From: Waltergamsia citrina
Taxonomy: Eukaryota > Ascomycota > Sordariomycetes > Hypocreales > Bionectriaceae
Length of the DNA stretch: 64,000 nt
Direction of reading: 5' to 3'
Assembly: GCA_022814615.1 (NCBI GenBank)
Contig: JAKLNE010000022.1
Span: 310,001-374,000, forward strand
Part shown: positions 60,141-64,000 of the stretch, one piece after another
Numbering within the stretch: position 1 is the first letter of the stretch
How the letters are laid out: each line of letters opens with the position of its first letter
Notes under the pieces: model-generated
What the model saw: only the letters and a program-made list of their open reading frames with translations
Told to the model about the DNA's origin: nothing
The model's database searches: none
Program-made: the position numbers and the translations under genes

Positions 60141-61217
60141 CGTGAATAAGGTTCGCAGACGCTCGTGAGTTCGAAGAGTCGAGGAGAATCCGAGGTATCG
60201 TTGACCTCGCTCTCTAGAGTTGTTGCAGTTGCGATGCAACCACTCTCGTTGCGGGAGATATCACGTAGGACCAAGTCGAGATCGCGGGATGGTGGGGTTG
60301 GATCACCACGCCTAGAAGAGGTTAGAAGTTATGATACAGGAGGCAGAATTAAGGCCCGGACCAGGAAAAGTCGATGCTCACCTTAAAATGTTCAACACGG
60401 GTAGTAGTTCGTCAAAAGATCGTCGTCATCAAGTGCGCGGAGTGTAGGTAGGCTACGAAGTTCCTCGCCCGACTGACCGTAGTCATCTGTATCGTTCCAG
60501 GCCCTGCTGGGGTATGACGGCACTGCTGGTCAGGCAACCGAATAGTTCAGCCGGAGTTTCTCCGCAGTCATGTGATGGCTCTGATTATGGGCTCTCAAGC
60601 CACGGCGAAATGTACATGGCACATCACGACAAGAAAGGGAAAGGAGAAAATGAAAGTAGTTACCATGCTCTTATCGGATGTTTTCTATTATCATCATATG
60701 TCGTAGTGCTTTTTACAAGTGTTCGGCTCGAGGGTATTTCGAAAAGGTATCAGCAGCCCCAGAGCCTCCTCCATCTATCCCTAAAGCAGAAAGGCCAGTG
60801 GTATACTCGGCACCAGTACTTATATGCAAAAGAAACCCAATCAGCCGGGCTTGATCGCCAAAAACCCAGAATTCTATCATGTTGGAAACACCAATCGCCT
60901 CTCACATCGTAAGGAACTTGAAACTGCTGGTAAGGAGTCTGGGACCATGAGTCCCACCTTGCCAATTAATGGCTAGCTTGGGGATTCGCCTTTGAACAAC
61001 TCCGCCGCAGCCTGTATCCGTGTATATCATGGGGCTGCGTACTGCACGGCCAGCAATTTCTCAGAAGTTGAAAACCGGCCATATTGATGTTCGTTCCATC
61101 ATGAGGCATAGCTTCTTGCTAGAAGCTGAAGGAGAGAAAAAAAAAAAGTCAAAGGCGCCTATAGTGGCGCCTTGGAGTTCTTCAAGGAAGTCGTATCGGC
61201 TGAAATTGGTGGTGCTT
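60141..61217. other. Intergenic region between Snf7 and Anp1 genes
   Basis: 1.1 kb with the Snf7 promoter and leader and the Anp1 3' UTR (both genes on the minus strand). No supported gene. Confidence 0.55.
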
Positions 61218-62698
61218 TCAGACGTTTCCGGGCTTTTCATCTGTGTCGATGTGCCAAACGACGTAGTTGGGCAGACCAATGACTTGGTAACCCGCACGCT
61301 TAGCCATCTTAGCAAAACCCTCCGTCTCCGCTTGGTTTTCAAAAGGATAGCTTGGAAAATTAATGCCTGAAATGTTTTGTTAGCATAGTTGCATTTTTTC
61401 GTCAAAAATTGGGCATCGCCTTACCAGATCGATGAACATCAGCCTTGACCAAGATGCTGACACCGCCAATACCATCAAGTTCTAGCTCCTCGTCGGGATT
61501 TGCTCCCCTGTCACCCATTCGGCACATATACGTCCGGCCAGTATCGAATTCTCTGTAGCCTAAGAATATGTTAGCGTAAGCCGTGGCTACAATAATTCAC
61601 ATTCACCCACCTTCGGCCAGAACAACATCCTTGCTCAGACTTGCAGCCAGCGCCAGTCCCTGTTCGGACTCTACCCAAGAATTGTAGTCAACTATGCACT
61701 GGTTAGTTGCCTGTCATCGTACAACACATGGTATGCAAACTTACAGCGTCCCTCAATGTCAACGCCGTCTTCGAATCGATGGAACCAAATGTCTAGTGAA
61801 CAAGTCAGAGAAGTACCTCCAGTAAGGCTTAAGAATTCTTACTTGGAACGATAATATCTTTGTCGTGTGCGATGAAATCCTCCAGAATGGTTTCAGCGCT
61901 TTCCACAATATCGACATCACGCCAGAATACCCAGGAGTGCTCAGGCTTCAAGGCGGCATACAGAAGGTAATTTCTGGCCTTTCCTAGAGCCTTTCTGCGA
62001 GCACCCTGGACTTGGTAGGCATGACGATCCTCCACGCCCTGGGAGAAGTCGACCCCAAAGTCTTTCTCGACAATGGTAGCGCTGTTGAAAGGAACATTGT
62101 CGGTTCGCTTCTGGATACGGTCGAGCTCGGTCGCGAGAACCGCTAGAGTCTCGTCGCTAGAGTCAGAGACCAAGAACGCCAGGTCGATGAGACGGTGAGG
62201 GTAGGTAAGTTCGATAAGGAGTTCGAAATACTTCGATAGGTACGGAGCAGCATCTTTGAGAGGGGTCAAGATCAGGATCCTCTCTTCGTTGATGACGGCG
62301 TTGTGAGTCGAGTCTATGGAGTTGAGGTTGACGTGTTCTATCGAAGGCGAATCGACCTCTATGGGCTTATGTTGGTTGAAGACCACAGGCGTCTGTAGGT
62401 GGGCATTCCATCGCGCGTACTCGTTTTGGGTCATGTCCAGGGGGGATTTGGCCGGCCCCCAACAATAGAAACTGTAAATGGATTAGCGACAAGTTACTCA
62501 CGATGCGCCTCCGAAGTCCTACCTTTGCATCTCGGTTGCGGAGCTACTGATGCCGCGCCATAATAACAATAGAATGCCTGAGATGGCTATAAAGAGTAGC
62601 GATCGCGGTTTTGTAACCAGGCTAATCACCGCTCTGGGAGGAGGCAAGCGAGCCCTCGCAGCAGCCCTCCACTGGCTACCACTTTTTGGCAGAAGCAT
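61218..62698 (-). CDS. anp1: Anp1/Mnn9/Van1-family Golgi mannosyltransferase (GT62), 405 aa
   Basis: Members of this family form the Golgi mannan polymerase complexes that extend alpha-1,6-mannan on N-glycans. Exons are 62698-62523, 62471-61843, 61792-61745, 61691-61611, 61559-61425 and 61366-61218; introns are 51, 50, 53, 51 and 58 nt. This is type II topology: a short basic N terminus, a membrane anchor (SLLFIAISGILLLLW), then FYCWGP. The catalytic domain has ERILILTPLKDAAPYL, the DxD motif in WRDVDIVES (about 244-246), IIVPNIWFHRF, GRFDYNSWVES and DGIGGVSILVKADVHRSG. The start is the ATG that gives the anchor. It resembles Anp1 more than Mnn9 or Van1 in my recollection, but the subtype is not proven. 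The intron-rich 3' half (four introns in about 400 bp) is consistent in phase throughout. Confidence 0.92.
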
Positions 62699-64000
62699 TG
62701 TGAGGTCAGGACTGAGTGATCCCTCCTCCTTGGGCCCTCCAAGGTTCTCGTGTCACGTATCGATTAATAGGTTGCGAACCCGGAAGTTCAGCTCGTGCTT
62801 CGCGATAAATCGTTCGTCATGCGTGGGTCGCGTTCTCGAATCCACCTAGACGAGCAGCCAAGTGCAACACTGTAGGGTTTCGCGCAGACAACAGGAACGG
62901 AGCACAATGTCTTTAAGTTGGGGCTGGCTTGTCAAGCTCGAGTAGTCAAGGGGTCGCACACAGTAGACAATCCCGGGAGGACGAGAGGCGCGCCAAGAGG
63001 TGTGAGAGAAGCGAAGAGACGAGAGCATGCAGCTCAAGAAAACGAGCGTTTGGTTTTATTGAAAAAGGAGGGCGCAAGCGCAACGAAGAGTTTCGACTGT
63101 TTGCGATGCTTCACTTGGAGAAGAGAGACAGGATCGTCGTTGAGAAGGATGAAGACAGATAGATGTTGGGTAAGTCAATCACTGGGGACGAAAGAGCCAC
63201 CGCCCAGTGGATGTACTCATACACGCTTGCAGCGCAATTAAGGTACATGAGGTATGGAGAAAAAAAGTTCTAGCGCTTGGCAGCCGACCCTGAACACGTA
63301 CTGGGGTCTCAGCATGGTACTTGTCCCCTTTCATTCATAGCGGAATCTCCGATGGCCAACCCAAGCATGGAATAGGTTCCTAAACGTAAAAATTACCAAA
63401 AAATCGAAGTTTATCAGTGTGACCCTACAAGAAACTTTTTTCAACTTATTTCAACCCTAATGCTGTGCTAGCAAAGCCGCATTTAACTGCCCTTGAAAGT
63501 ACGAAACGACGCAAGGTACTGCAAGTAAGTAATGGTGGCTGTCGGCGAAAGATAGCCAAGCCGGCCCCAACACCCACATTCCGGATTCGGCCTTGAGGCC
63601 CCTAATCAACCTGTAAACTGGACTGCTAGTATCGGTGTAACCATGAAGCCACAATGCAGCTGCCTACGAGATTAGAGGGGGTTCCCTCCCACTCTAAGTT
63701 GATGATACATTGGAACGGATGGTCACAGTCAATTTAATCTTTTTTTCTTGTCGCAAAGTAATTTTGACAAAGCAATAGACAAAGGGACATTTTAGCCATT
63801 TGTCAACTAATACTCACTGTGAATGCAACAAGGGGTTTGTATTGAAGGGCTGTCACAAGCTAGTGTGATATTTGTCTGATCTTTCGCGTTCGCTCGTCCG
63901 CATAAGGCTGTCCTATCCCTTTGTGTTTATCCGCCAAGACCACAGAGCATAATCTATATTCATGAGAAGACTATCTGAATGCAACATGTTACCACCTGCT
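62699..64000. other. Right-edge region, no gene seen
   Basis: Promoter side of the Anp1 gene and beyond. Purine-rich stretch near 62960-63160; only short ORFs with no recognised domain. A gene beginning outside the window cannot be excluded. Confidence 0.5.

Overview
The window is nuclear DNA from a filamentous ascomycete (Pezizomycotina), most likely a Sordariomycete; a hypocrealean origin is plausible but unproven. The evidence is short introns (45-206 nt) with GTAAGT/GTGAGT-type donors and CTAAC-like branch points, monocistronic genes on both strands, and a fungal gene set: an Aft1/AtfA-type bZIP factor, a Pex24/Dysferlin peroxin, a CFEM membrane protein, KEX1, Erv25 and Anp1. I see no rRNA, recognisable tRNA, CRISPR array, operon or intact transposon.

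Layout. 1-4.98 kb is gene-poor, with one doubtful small spliced ORF at the left edge. 4.98-13.5 kb carries a long Ser/Arg-rich protein (+), U1 snRNP protein C (-), Erv25 (+) and the succinate dehydrogenase assembly factor Sdh5/SDHAF2 (+). 13.4-23.7 kb is all on the minus strand: the kinetochore protein Mis13/Dsn1, the AtfA-like bZIP factor with a long upstream region, and a nine-knuckle CCHC protein. 25.4-31.2 kb holds KEX1 carboxypeptidase (-), the SPOUT methyltransferase Sfm1 (+) and a Pex24-type peroxin (-). 33.4-37.9 kb is a Pom1-type DYRK kinase (+). 37.9-49.2 kb is largely empty except for a 76-aa Cys/Tyr-rich conserved small protein. 49.2-57.4 kb has a very long MFS-type transporter (+) whose single reading frame is cut by one TAG, converging on a CFEM-domain membrane protein (-). 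59.2-62.7 kb holds the ESCRT-III subunit Snf7/Vps32 and an Anp1/Mnn9/Van1 family mannosyltransferase (both -).

The genes do not form one pathway. Several serve the secretory and endosomal system (Erv25, Kex1, Anp1, Snf7) or cell polarity, mitosis and signalling (Pom1, Mis13, AtfA). I find no gene cluster or mobile island. The most interesting signals are at gene-structure level: an in-frame UAG at a site where I expect a conserved Trp in the transporter (nonsense mutation, assembly error, or candidate for fungal A-to-I stop-codon editing); a 6-nt microexon in the gene for U1-C, itself a 5' splice-site recognition factor; an 18-nt exon flanked by weak donors in Sfm1; and palindromic TACTAGTA-type motifs recurring in intergenic DNA.

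Exon coordinates were derived by hand from splice consensus, reading-frame continuity and remembered family motifs. They have not been checked against transcripts, and no homology search was run.
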